NCBI GenBank assembly: GCA_037042915.1
Contig: CM073194.1
Location: 2,914,001 to 2,978,000 of the forward strand
Direction of reading: 5' to 3'
DNA: 64,000 bases
DNA from: Auricularia sp. M13
Lineage: Eukaryota > Basidiomycota > Agaricomycetes > Auriculariales > Auriculariaceae
In this document: one piece after another, positions 10,570 through 21,650 of the stretch
How positions within the stretch are numbered: the stretch's first letter is position 1
How the letters are laid out: each line of letters opens with the position of its first letter
Translations under genes and position numbers: made by a program
The notes under the pieces: model-generated
Told to the model about the DNA's origin: nothing
Databases searched by the model: none
The model's input: only the letters and a program-made list of their open reading frames with translations

Positions 10570-11816
10570 ATGGCTGTTACACGCCGCCAAGCTCAGAAAG
10601 CACCCGATAAAGCCTCTGGGCCGCCAATTGAGCCCGCTGTGGAGCAGCCCGCAACGGATGCCGCCCAGCCGTCGGTGCGTTTATCCTCCACGCTGCTTAT
10701 CTGATCTAACATCATTCCAGACGCTATCACTGGCTGAGCGCCTGGGTCCCGCCGCTGGCACGGTCAGACAAGATGTCGACGCTGATTCAGAAGCAGTGCT
10801 GGGTTCCGACGACGACTCCGAGATGCCGTCCGAGCACGAGCATCAAGACGTGCCGCAACAAAGCGCAGTTTCTTTCCGTTGGACAAGCTATCAGGATCGC
10901 AAACTTGCCAGCGCTATCCGGGAGTTCGAGCCTTTTGTGCAACCGCACTCTGAGGTCGAGCACGCATGGGAGCGCGTGATAGACAGCTGCACCAGCGATC
11001 CACAGTTCGGTCGGGCACTGACCAGCAACGCTGCAAAGCAGAGGCTTGCCCGGCTGCTCAAGTTTGAAGAGGTGTGTGTTCTATGACCGGTGTTGCCATG
11101 GTACTGAAATTTGTGCAGAGAGCAGAGACGGCAGCCAAGCAGGCAACTGGAACAAATGAAGAGGTCACTACGCACAAACGGGTGAGTTCATTTGTGCTTT
11201 GGCAATGTTGTCTAATCCTCGATAGGTGATGGAGGAGCTCCTTCAGCTTTGGAACGACCGAGACGTGATGAAGCGCATGAATGCGAAGTCCGGTCGGACC
11301 GCAGCAAAGGCATCGGCCGAACGCCAGGCCGGAGAGGAGCTGCGCGAGGCTGCACTGGCCAACCTTGTGCCGCGAGAACAGCTTTCTGATATCTCGCAGC
11401 TGCCGGGAGCGACGCTTCGTGAGAAGGGAGCTCAGCGGAAACGGTGAGCATCTTCTACCGCGCAAAGGACCTCGGCTGAATGTCTCCTCAGAGTGCGGGA
11501 AGATCACACGATGCCATCCGACAAGGAGAATTCAGACAGTGCGGAGCCAGTCTCAAAGCGTGCTCGCCGCAGCAAAGGGAAAGCCAGCACCGTCGAGGCA
11601 ATGTCGGACATTCTGGAGGCACGACGAAAGGTAACCGAGGAGCGCCTTGCCGCAGCACGAGCCCGTGAGGAGGAGCGGCATCAAGCGCAGATGGAGCAGG
11701 GCCGTGCAACGCTCGAGAGCATCCAGGCCCTTGCTCGTGTGCTTGAGCAGACTGTGCAGAGCGCAGAGCGTGATCGTACGTTATTCATGGGTCTGCTTGC
11801 CGGCAAAAAGATGTAG
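10570..11816 (+). CDS. Harbinger Myb/SANT-like DNA-binding protein
   Basis: Five exons: 10570-10674, 10721-11071, 11119-11181, 11226-11443 and 11492-11816 (353 aa), all with GT-AG introns of 44-48 nt and consistent phases. The N-terminal half carries a Myb/SANT-like segment with the pattern FRWTSYQDRKLASAI...AWERVIDSC...ALTSNAAKQRLARLL. A basic patch (SKRARRSKGK) and a long charged coiled coil (EARRKVTEERLAAARAREEE) follow. In Harbinger elements this partner protein escorts the transposase to the nucleus and to the transposon ends. It converges on the transposase gene within the same element. Confidence 0.8.
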
Positions 11817-11826
11817 TATGGTACAA

Positions 11827-13063
11827 CTAGTCATCTAATTCCATCTCATCGCCCTCTCCAAAATCGACCATATCATGATGCACATCAAACTCTCCAAAGC
11901 TAGACTCGAGTGCGGCCTGTATGAGAGTATCGTCGTCCTCGGGCAAAGGCTCGCCGTTCAAATATTCCGAGAGCGTAGGAGGCATGCAGTCAAAGTAGAC
12001 GGCTGTTTTGTTTGGTGTGAAAATGCTGTGCGCGTTGGCGAGCAGAATGGCAACGAGGTAGTAAATCCCGACAGGCTGCAAGAGAACCTTCTGGTTCTTC
12101 TTGAAGTCAAGGAACGCGAAGAGCTGGGTGATGTGTCCAAACGCCCATTCAACAGATTCCCGCACTTTACTCATGCGGGTGTTGTAGCGGCCCTGCTCGT
12201 CGGTGACATTGCCCTTGAATGGCGATTGCATGTGCTGGGAGAGCCCATAGGCAGGGTCGCCATAAATGCACAGGTTCTCTCCATCAGGTCCATGAGAGTG
12301 AAGCTCAAGAATGCGCTCGAGATCGCTGAGGCGAAATACGGTGAGATCATGGCGCCTCCCCTCGATTGGGCCATAGACATGCACAACGAGACCATCAGGG
12401 GTGCTGACAATCTGGTACTTGAGAGCATGCACACGCTTCCAGCCGTTGAACACAATCCGCTGGTTTCGCACAGGTCGAGCAATGCTGCGGAGTGTGCCAT
12501 CGATGAAGCCCCAGCAGTTATCGAGTGGAGCACCCTTCAAATGGATAGCATCCGCAAAAGCGCGCAGGCGAGAGGCTGTTAGTCGCTTTTTGTCAAACTT
12601 CAGAACATGTCGCCATCGTTTAAAGATGAAGTATGCGGTGGTGCGAGAGATGCGAGAAAAGCGAGTGGACTCCCAGCCAAACATGAGTTCCATGTCGACG
12701 AGACGAGCAGGGTAGATGAGACGCCGTAGGAGCATCGCTAGAGCGGTCATCCTGTCCACCTTAACGTCGTTATCGCACACGATCGTCTCCGGCAATTTGA
12801 GGGCATCAGCAAGCTGATGCATCTCCCCCCAGGTGAATCTAGCATATGAATGAGCCATGCAAACTCACAGACATGTGTATAGCGCACCTGAAGTGAGTCT
12901 TACATATGTCATCCCCCAACATACTCAGGTTAAGGGCGCCACCAGTCCGGAAACGGCCCTCAGCAGCCGCATGAGATCGGGCAGTCCTACTCTCCCATTC
13001 TTCAAACATATGAAGCAAATCAGTCTCCTCGAGCAGTTGGGCCTCTAGAATCGCAGTCTCCAT
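11827..13063 (-). CDS. PIF/Harbinger DDE transposase
   Basis: Two exons: 13063-12888 and 12838-11827, joined by a 49-nt GTGCGC...TAG intron (395 aa). The expected features are present in order: the leading helical segment (FTWGEMHQLADALKLP), the first catalytic Asp in GFIDGT, the second in GDPAYGL, and the catalytic Glu in VRESVEWAFG, followed by an acidic tail. This is the DDE_Tnp_4-type nuclease that cuts and pastes the element. The catalytic triad is intact and no in-frame stops are present, so the enzyme is plausibly functional. Host codon usage and perfect terminal repeats suggest a recent copy. Confidence 0.9.
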
Positions 13064-13129
13064 ATTTGCAGATTACAGGATGGTATAGAACACGAAGATC
13101 GATGGTGCAGCTCAATCGGCGGATTTAAC

Positions 13130-13184
13130 CGGCGGAAGCACCGCAATCGGCCGGAACCGAATAATTTGGTTCCGCAAACTGGCT
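13130..13184 (-). repeat. Right terminal inverted repeat of Harbinger element
   Basis: Perfect partner of the left terminal repeat, followed by the second ATT target copy. Confidence 0.9.
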
Positions 13185-13187
13185 ATT

Positions 13188-15154
13188 CGCACAAAATAGC
13201 ACAAGCATCCTTCTTGCCCCATGGGGCTCGGCTAGTAGTACGTACGTACGATGTCCGCACTCTATCGCTTGACTCGGAAGCCAGCCTGAGTTCGTGGCGC
13301 ATTGGATATTTGACTGGATCCTGGGCGCTGCTTCGAAGCGGCCCCGGCGCTGGAACCGGCGGCATTCGAGATTGCTGCGCCCATACTGTATGTCACTGTG
13401 TGTTTGAATGTGCGCCCATCAGTGTGTTTGAATGTGGAAGCGCGAAGACGGGCTGCGTATGCACATCGACTGTATAATTCGACAGCAGCCACGTGTGCTG
13501 AACATTGCGACATCTCCGCTTGTGCACTGGCAGAAGGGAAATTCGTCAAGTGTGCCTGCATTGCATCGCATTGCAGCTGGACCGGCGCCAGTTCTTTCCA
13601 TCAACGTCCATCATGATCTCAGCAGCGCGCGCTGCTCCCCGCACATGCATGTATGTACACTGGCGGGAACGTACACTGGCAGGAACTGGAAGCTTGCAGG
13701 CTGAGGTTAGGCTTCGCGGGAACTATGTCAGCTTCGCGGTTTGAAGGTTAGCAGGAGCGCCCGCGCCCGGCGGTCTGGTCCCCGGCGGTCGGAAGCTAGC
13801 CCAAGATCCCGGGTTTACGTTCACTCGGACACGGCCCTTGCTGTACGGGGGGAAGGTTGTGGGGGAAGTGTGTAGTGCGGCGAAGATGCCGCCAAGTGAG
13901 AACGACTCACGAGGGCTGCCAGTGGGGAGATTCTGTTACTGTTTACATACAGTACTTGTGATTATGGGCGCGTGAGGTTCGGAGCGCCGAACGTGGATGA
14001 AAATGAAGCTAGTCCAAGATCCCGGGTTGACGTTCTCTCGGACACGGCCCTTGCTGTACGGGGGGAAGGTTGTGGGGGAAGTGGGTAGTGCGGCGAAGAT
14101 GCTGCTGCCAGTGAACCCTCATCCTGATTGACCGGTGAGAACGACGCGGACGCGGACGGGGCTGGGGCTGGGAGGATGATACTGTAGGTTCTGTTACATA
14201 TACTGTAATTGATTAGCTAAGTATGGGCGCAGGCACCAGGCGCCCCTTAGGCTCGAAGGTGCGAAGCCTCATTACAGTAACTTGATATAGGTATCACTGA
14301 CGACATTCAATGTTCAATGTTGAAACGCGGGGTGGGTGGTGTTTGCGCGGCGTATTCAATTGGGCATTCTCACGCGCGTCGCGCGTCTCGACGGAAGATT
14401 GAACAGCAGTGCTGAGTGAACAAGCTCAGGCTGCTTGCTGACTCAACCGTAGCTGCTCAGCCTCGAGCCACATTTAGCGTACCATATCGTCGGTATCACA
14501 CGTCTACAGCTCGCCGCGAGTCGGGAACCACCAGTGGCAGCATACATCGCACACTGGCAAGCGTGAGCTCAGTCCGCGATGTCGGATGCGGGGTCAGCTG
14601 CCCGCGCATGCTCAACGTTACATATTCTTTCTACTTACGACGGAGATCGACTGTAGCTCAATTGGGATAAGTTATGCGTGCCACAGCCAAACTCATGGGA
14701 AGCGGCAGCGCCCCGGATCCACATTCGAAGTTCGAAGTTGTCATGCACGGTGTGAGTCTACTGCCATGTTTACGGTGACGACGCCCGGGCAGAGGTGCGG
14801 GGGAGGCAACGTGAGGAGGGAGAACGAGGTTGGTGATGGTGAGATCAGGGTCGCGCCTAAACAGGTGTGCAGTTAACCTAATTACTGTCCGAATTAATTC
14901 AGAACTCCCCCAGCGTCCCGCGTGCGTACGTACGCTGGGGTACACCTACGGTGCGCTATCATCCTATGCACTTGGGTGGAAGTTGAACCTGCAACCAGGC
15001 GGACCGGATTGCCGCAGCCCGCAGATTCAGAAGGAACAAACAAGCTGTCAGTGTCAGAGTGTCAAAAGAAATATTAGCCGAGGCTGGGAGCAGAGCGGGG
15101 CACTGCAAACAAGCGCAATGCAATAAAGACAGGCCGCTCCTTGGACTCCGGCCC
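13188..15154. other. Intergenic region upstream of the LOV photoreceptor
   Basis: About 2 kb without a convincing gene. It holds the 213-bp tandem duplication at 13792-14229 and short repeats of TGTGTTTGAATGTG near 13395-13435. A tRNA A-box-like string near 14652 was examined and rejected. Confidence 0.55.
13792..14229 (+). repeat. Two-copy tandem duplication, 213-bp spacing
   Basis: GAAGCTAG.CCAAGATCCCGGG, then CGGACACGGCCCTTGCTG and GGGGGAAGGTTGTGGGG recur at the same spacing in copies starting at 13792 and 14005. Each copy ends with GTTCTGTTAC...ATGGGCGC. The second copy carries an extra segment of about 47 bp. No coding sequence is seen; it may be duplicated regulatory DNA. Confidence 0.75.
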
Positions 15155-18100
15155 ATGGACCTGTTTGCGCTGCTCGCGCTCAGCCCGCCCAGCTCCGAGT
15201 CAGAGTCTTACTCCTCGAGCGACACTATGGACCAGGCCGACGAGTCCCCTTCGGGCCGCGCGGGAGACCGATCTGCTGCGCCACCATCGCCAATGCCAAC
15301 GGCGGACCTGGCCCAGCGCGCGCACTCTGCTTTCGACCAGGCCGCGAGTGGGGGAATGGAGGACCCGCTGGCGTTTGCGATCCCGCCGTTCCTGTGGCAG
15401 GGCGTGCTCGGCGACCCGTTCGCGCAGCAGCACGGCAGCTACAGATACGACCCGTACGCGTACTCGTACGGCGATGCTGGCGCGGACACGGCGGCGGGCG
15501 CCAGCAAGCCGTCCCAGACTCAGACTGCGCTGCCACCGATTCCGAACTCGAAGGCCCACGCGGTTGGCGCCAGCCTGAGCCTCGGCGGGCATTCTGCAGC
15601 GTGAGTTTTTCCGCGTTCTTTTCTTTTCTTCTGCCAAATTCCTTTTTCTTCGTCCGTTCTGTTCTGTCTGCTCGCTCTCGCCGTGTTATTGCTCCCGCGT
15701 GCCGTCATCGCCATCCCCAAGTTCGCGTCGGCGATCCCGCTCGCGTTTCAGCTGCACGCTACGCCAGCCTCAGTGATTTTTCGCTCTCGCAGTGGTCACC
15801 GGCGTCGTCATCCACTGCCAGCGTCCCCCAACGGTGCTTCTGGCCCGCCACACTGAGCGCGCTTCGCTTCTTCCGGCCTGCTCGGCCTTCCGCTGTCTCC
15901 ACTCGAACTCTATCTATCCGTGTGTCACGCGTCCCTTGCCTTGCCCGCCGCCCGGGCTGAACTCTCTTGCCCTCTTTGCTCTTTGCCGACATTGGCGCTG
16001 CGCGGGAGGCGGGATTCGGTTCTGTTCCTGTCAGGGCACACGGGCAGTTCATTTGTGGCCCATTGTTTGCCGCCGGCGCCGCTTGCATATGGGCGCAAAA
16101 AAGGCACACCCGCTCCGCACAGACCCAATGACGCGTCGCACTCCATCATCCATTCGCTCACCCATCTCCTCATCCCCATCCCCATCCTCGTCTTCGTCCA
16201 TTCCCCTGCCAGCCACCGCTTTTCCCCAAGCCACGAACAGTTCCCGCTTCGCAATCTTTTCGCACGCTTTGACAAGACGGCAGTTGGCAGATCTCCGTTA
16301 ATTATCTGAATGATGATGGACTGGGCATCTCCGGTGCAGGATCCACCGCGTCCTGGCGTGCATCCCCATGAGGCGCCCCGTGCGCGCCTTCCCGGACTCA
16401 GACTGCATTGCATTGCAGTCTCGAGTCTCGAGTCTGGACCCGGGCGTCTCTCGCATCCACCGTCCGCGTCATTCCCCACTCACCATTTTTCTCTTTGTCC
16501 GTTTTGACTTCGCCTATTTCCCCTCCCATTCCTTGATTCTCGCGCACGCGTCGCTGACGATTAGCCGGCGTTTCCAGCTCGAGCTCGCCGATCGATCCCC
16601 GCACCCACAGTCAGAGTAGTGCGCTGCCCATGGCCCCGGCGCACGTCTCGTCGTCGTCGGCGGGCTACGCGTTCCCTGCGGACCTCTTCGGCCCCGGCTC
16701 CGCCTCCGGCTCGTCTGCGCACTCCAACTCGACGCAGACGCAGACGTACGCCCCGCCGCCCGGGCCGCCTCCTCCTCCTCGGCCGTCTCATTCTCACCAC
16801 CCGCACACCCAACCGCATCTGCACCTCCACCCGCACGCGCACACCGACACCCTCCCCCCACCGCCGCAGCCGCCCTCGCCGCCGCTCCCGCCGGCGCGCA
16901 CGCGCGACGAGAACGGGGTGCCGTTCTACACGAGCACGGGCTTCGACATGCTCTCGATCCTCGCGCAGGTCGTCAACCGGCCGTCCCCCTCGATCGACCT
17001 GGGCGCGGTGGACCTCAGCTGCGCCTTCTGCGTCGTCGACGTGCGCGAGCGCGACCAGCCCATCGTCTACGCCTCGCCGATGTTCCTCCTCCTCACGGGC
17101 TACGCCGAGGGCGAGGTCGTCGGGAAGAACTGCCGCTTCCTCCAGGCGCCCGACGGCGAGGTCGCAGAAGGGCAAGAAAGGAAGTGGACCGGCGCGAAGG
17201 AGGTGTATGCTATGAAGCATCATCTGAGGAAGGGGCGCGAGGTGCAGGTTGAGCTGGTTAATTATCGCAAAGGCGGACAGAGGTTTTTGAATTTGGTCAC
17301 GGTCGTGCCCGTCCCGGACCCGAAGACGAAGGAGAGTGAGGCGTTTTTGGTCGGGTTTCAGGTGCGCTTTCTCGTCCTTGCTTTTTTTTCTTCTTGCTTT
17401 ACTGAGAGGTGAGATGTAGGTCGATCTGAGCGAGGGCCCGAGCGCCGCGATGAGCAAGCTGCGCGACGGGAGCTACCTCGGCGACTACCATACCATGGGC
17501 CTCCCGCCCGCGCTGCTCGGCCGCGGCGATACGTATGCGATCAGCCGCGAGCTGCCGCAGGTGCTGGGCACGGGCGCGGATGTCGCGGCGACGCAGGCGA
17601 AGATTAATGCGCTGTTGTTGGAGAATAACTCGGGTGCGTCTTGTGCTCGCTTGTGTTCTTGTGCTCGCTTGTGGTCTTGTGCTTCGTGTGTGATTCCCCA
17701 TCCCTCCCGTACATTTTCGGCCAAGCCCTTCCCGCTGTCTTCCACTCCTCGTTCGCCTCTTATTTTCGCGCTGTTCTTCGCCCAGTTGACTTTATGCTTC
17801 CCGGCTTGCTCCCCCGATCCTTCTCACCTCTCTTCGCTCCGCCTCCTCGCGCAGCTTCACTCGCTCACGCTCCTCCATTTCCGCAGACTTCATCCACGTC
17901 GTCTCGCTCAAGGGCGCCTACCTCTACGTCTCGCCGTCCATCTCGCGCGCGCTGGGGCACGACGCGGCGAGCCTGATCGGGAGCTCGCTGCTGGACCTCG
18001 TGCACCCGGCGGACCGCGTGCCGCTCGAGCGCGAGCTCAAGGACGCCGGCGTCGCGCAGGCGGGCACCGTGCGGCTGCTGTACCGCATGCGCGTCGCCGT

Positions 18101-18743
18101 CGGGCCCGCGCAAACCACCGCGCAGCTGTTCGCCAGCGCGGCGAGCGCGCCGGAGCCGCAGTACGCGTGGGTCGAGTCCGCCGGCCGGCTGCACCTCGAG
18201 GCGGGCAAGGGCCGCAAGGCCATCGTGCTGTGCGCGCGCCGCGTGCGCGTGCCGCCGCGCCCGCACGGCGGCGTCGGCGGCCTGCGCGCGTGGGCCGTGC
18301 TCGACGCCCACGGCGCCGTGCTCGCCGCCGCGCCCGCCGGCGCCCTCCCGCCCGCCGGCGCGCACTTTGCCGACGCCGCGGCGCCGCCCGAGGAGGGCCT
18401 CCTGCGCCGCGTCATTGCGCAGGGCGCGCAGAGCGCTATTGGCGCCCTGACTGTCGGCATGAGGCCGGAGTATGGCGGCGGGCGCAGGAAGGTCGTCCTC
18501 AGTGCGAGAGAGGGCCGGTTGTTGGCGGAGGTCAGGGACGAGGGGCCCGACCCGCCCAGTGCGGCGGCGGCGGGAGGGATGCAGGGCGGCTTGCTGGACG
18601 AGATGGGCGAGGAGCACGCGCAGAGCTGGCAGTTCGCGCTCAACCACCTCAAGCAGCAGAACGCCGCGCTGCGCGAGCGGCTCGAGGCCGCGCGGCAGCG
18701 CGCCGCGCCCGCTAGCGCGCTGGGCAAGCGGCCGTACGAGTGA
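15155..18743 (+). CDS. wc-1: White collar 1-like blue-light photoreceptor (LOV + PAS, no zinc finger)
   Basis: Proposed exons: 15155-15600, 16611-17361, 17420-17633 and 17887-18743 (755 aa), phases consistent. The LOV domain (about residues 280-405) has the photoactive cysteine in GKNCRFLQ (Cys323), the extra loop typical of WC-1 after PDG (EGQERKWTGAKEVYAMKHH), and NYRKGG...FLNLVTVVPV. Such domains bind FAD and form a cysteinyl adduct in blue light. A PAS-B follows (FIHVVSLKGAYLYVSPS, from about residue 471), then a coiled-coil tail ending KRPYE. No GATA zinc finger is present, as in other basidiomycete WC-1 proteins, which bind DNA through a WC-2 partner. Intron 1 (1010 bp) is unusually long, so the first exon is the least certain part; translation could instead begin at 16630. 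Confidence 0.85.
15601..16610 (+). other. Long first intron of the photoreceptor gene
   Basis: GTGAGT donor and CACAG acceptor with matching phase, but 1010 bp where the other introns in this gene are 58 and 253 bp. The interior is pyrimidine-rich on the plus strand. It may hide an alternative promoter or 5' exon. Confidence 0.5.
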
Positions 18744-18812
18744 GCCGGGCCGGGCTGGCGGGAGGAGGGAGACACTCGACACAAAAGGTGACGATCGGAC
18801 ACTCTGCCTTTC

Positions 18813-18861
18813 TGTTGTGCGTTGTGCGTTGTGCGTTGTGTGTTGTGCGTTGTGCGTTGTG
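18813..18861 (+). repeat. Heptanucleotide microsatellite (TTGTGCG)n
   Basis: About seven units of GTTGTGC with one variant unit, in the 3' untranslated region of the photoreceptor gene. Confidence 0.9.
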
Positions 18862-20048
18862 TTATGTCGTGGTGGTGGTGGTGAACGATCTTGGTGCCCC
18901 CTATGTAGTCTTCTTCCGTAATCATTGCGCTGTCGTGCTGTCCTGTCCTGTCCTGTTTCGTGTCGCGCGTTTCCCGGCCCCCCTGTTCTGCTTTGCTTAG
19001 TTAGATTCGTGGTGTAGTGTATTGCATACTCATGCTGCGAGTAATCCGTCCACCGATCGCGAGGCGAGGACGATGCATACAAACGTCTTGTGTTGGAAGA
19101 CTAGTTGGCACAAGACGTGTCCTTTCGAGTACAAGTTATTGTCACTTAGTTGGTCTCTGCGTCTCTGCTGCAACCAATACGAGATACGAGAGAATGGATA
19201 TCACGATGCAAGCACAGTATCCCGCTTCTTCGCACCGTATGTAGGCAGAGACAGTCCCATCGTTGCACCAAAGATGACAGGCCCATTGTATCACACGACG
19301 CGAATACCGCCGAGGCGAGTCGCACCGATATCGCACAAGGGACTGGCACATAGATTTTGACCACTTCGATGCTATAGTGTCGCGAAGTTCGCGGCCGGGG
19401 AGTGTGATGAGCAGCACAACAGCCTTTGAACGGTAGCGTGGTGAGATCAAATCCTACGAGCGACGCTGGGTCGTTGGCGACTTGCAGCAACTTTGAGCCA
19501 GTCGAGAAAAAACGAGCTTCTAGTCAAACTAGTCAAATAGGACGAGAATGTTCTGGGAGGTATAAGGTGTGTTGACGTTTCAGATAAGCAGGACGGAGGC
19601 AAGACAAAAGAGCACAAGGGGCCAAGGGCCCCGCATAGTCTTTGGATGACGCGCCAGGAAGTAGCTGGAGCACGAGCTGTGAGTTCATGACCACATGAAG
19701 ATGCCGTAGCGTTGGGCAATTCGCAGGAGTGAGAAAACGAAGAAGACGGAAGACAAGAACACAACGGGCGGGGTTGCAAGTGGTTGATCCCGTTGTCATC
19801 CACCTCCTGCCATTGTGTCGACTGATCGGCTCAACGCCATGGAACTTCATATCCCGCGTCTTCATGTGGCAGAGCGACGAGGCGTAGACGCGCTAGCAGC
19901 TTTGCGCGTCCGGGGAGGCCTGGGGTGATCCCGCTGATGCGCCTCCGACTCGGGCTTCGTGCGCTTCACTTGCAACCACAACGGAAGAGTATATCTCGCC
20001 GACCCGCGACACCACGACCATGCACACCCACACCCATCTGCTGCGTCT
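18862..20048. other. Intergenic; includes conserved promoter block of the following F-box gene
   Basis: No gene is recognised in the first kilobase. The last 120 bases match the upstream region of the F-box paralogue at 8160-9213 (GCGCCTCCGACT, CTTCAC, GCAACCAC in the same order). Confidence 0.5.
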
Positions 20049-21128
20049 ATGTCCGGCATCACGCTGCCCTTGGAGCTCCTCGGCGCAATCCTCGAGCACA
20101 GCGACGCCACGGCGCTCTGCCCCGCCGCGCGCGCGTCGCACGCGCTCCGGCGGGAAGCCGAACGCCACCTCTACCGCGCCGTCGCGCTCAAGCAGGCCGG
20201 GCGCGGCGCCGAGCTGCTGCACGCGCTGCGCCGGTGTCCCGAGCGTGCGCGCTACGTGCGCTTGCTCGCGGTGTGCGACTACGAGGTGTCCCGCGCGGAC
20301 TTCTCGGAGCTGCTGATGATGCTGGGTAGCCTGGAGGTGCTGGATGTGCATACGTGCGCGGAGGGGATTGAGCCGCGCGTCGACGATTATCCGTTTCGCG
20401 GCGGGCTGAGGGAGCTCGAGGTGCACGCCGACTGCGACGAGCTGCCGCCTGACGCTTTCGTGCGCTTGCTCGGGCCGCGGCTGGCGAGCCTCAAGATGCC
20501 GCTGTCGCGCGATACTGCGCGGCATGCGGCGCTCTGCGAACGTGCCTTGTCTGAAGCTGAACCCGACTTTCTGCCGGGCTTGCAGACGCTGCATGCGCCG
20601 GTCTCCGTGCTTCTAGCATTCCTCCAAGGCAAGCGGACGGGTGCGCTGCACTTGCAGCATCTCGGTGTGCCGACTACGACGGTTCTCAGCGCCGATTCAG
20701 AGCTGTGGCGCGCGATTGCGGCGTCGGGCTGCGATATCCGCTCGCTCGCGGGCGTGCGCACGGGCGAGGGCTATGCCGTGCTGAAAGCGATGGCTACGGC
20801 GTGCCCGCGCGTGGAGAGTCTCGAGCTTGCGCTGCACTGTGTCGACTCGGTACGCTCTCTCGTCTCGCCATCACACTGTCAGTGTCGACACTTTGCTCAT
20901 CGCCTGTAGTTCGGCTTCGAGCTAGTATTCCACGAGATCCACGGCCGCCCGCCCATCCTCAACCACCTGTGCTCGCTGACCCTCGTCAGCGTCCAGGGGC
21001 CGGGAAGCATGCGGCCCGTCAATGCGCGCATGCGGTACAACTTGCGGAGCGGGCTCTTGATGTGTTTCCCGCGGCTGGAGCTGCTGAATGGGTATGCAGT
21101 GTCCCTCCCGAGAACTTTCGACATGTGA
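20049..21128 (+). CDS. F-box/LRR-like protein, paralogue of 8160-9213
   Basis: Two exons: 20049-20849 and 20910-21128, with a 60-nt intron (GTACGC donor, TGTAG acceptor); 339 aa. The F-box-like start is SGITLPLELLGAILEHSDA, then RASHALRREAERHLYRAVAL. An open frame extends 30 codons upstream, but the ATG at 20049 matches the start of the paralogue. Intron position, last-exon length (219 nt) and many blocks (EVSRADFSELL, DCDELPPDAFVRL, SGCDIRSLAGVRT) are shared with the copy at 8160-9213. Probable SCF substrate adaptor with unknown target. The two copies face each other across 10.8 kb. Confidence 0.85.
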
Positions 21129-21650
21129 ATTGCTGCAAGGGAGAACTGGACTCGGCTCCGGCATTCACGATGTATGACCACATCAGGAACAGAAATGTGA
21201 TGAATAGTATGACATCGGACGAATTCAATCTTTTACACAGGAGAACGAGAGCGCACAGTCAAAGACAGTACTAGGACATCTAATTTACAGGTCTGAGACT
21301 GCAGTACATTATCTAACGGTCCTTCGACATGGCACAGACATTCAATTGCCAGCAGTGACGCGGCGAGTGGCTTGCGACATGTAGGCGACACCGTGGAAAG
21401 TGACAGAACGCAAGGATTAAATTGTGGCATGAAGAGAAGATATAGATCGAGGGGAACAATGTACCTACTAATTTGTTGATCATCGCATTACAGAATTAAG
21501 AGCATCGTCGGCTGGCGTTCAAGATACAAGCTTGTCATCTGCAGGCGAACGTTTATATAGTACTTCGGTACGGGTTATTGGCAGGAATCATCATTGGCGC
21601 TAAATCGCTGTGAGTCGGATCCAGGCTGGTTGTCCATCTCCTCCCGACCA
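21129..21650. other. Intergenic between convergent genes
   Basis: About 520 bp between the 3' ends of the F-box gene and the WD40 gene. No gene or element recognised. Confidence 0.6.

Larger units (their letters stand above)
10451..13184. mobile_element. Complete PIF/Harbinger DNA transposon (2734 bp)
   Basis: Terminal inverted repeats of 55 bp (10451-10505 and 13130-13184) are identical and begin AGCCAGTTTGCGGAAC. The element is flanked by a 3-bp direct repeat ATT (10448-10450 and 13185-13187), the duplication length of this superfamily. Inside are the two genes expected of Harbinger: a Myb/SANT-like DNA-binding protein on the plus strand and a DDE transposase on the minus strand, converging with 10 bp between their stop codons. 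Both reading frames are open and correctly spliced, so the element may be recently active. Confidence 0.9.

Noticed and set aside
14652-14740. tRNA-like A box (TAGCTCAATTGG) with a weak B-box-like string
   Set aside because: No D-stem or acceptor-stem pairing can be formed, so it is not a tRNA gene.
17450-18715. Arg/Ala-rich 421-codon frame across the photoreceptor exons 3-4
   Set aside because: It reads through an intron in a different frame from the PAS domains; it is an artefact of very high GC.
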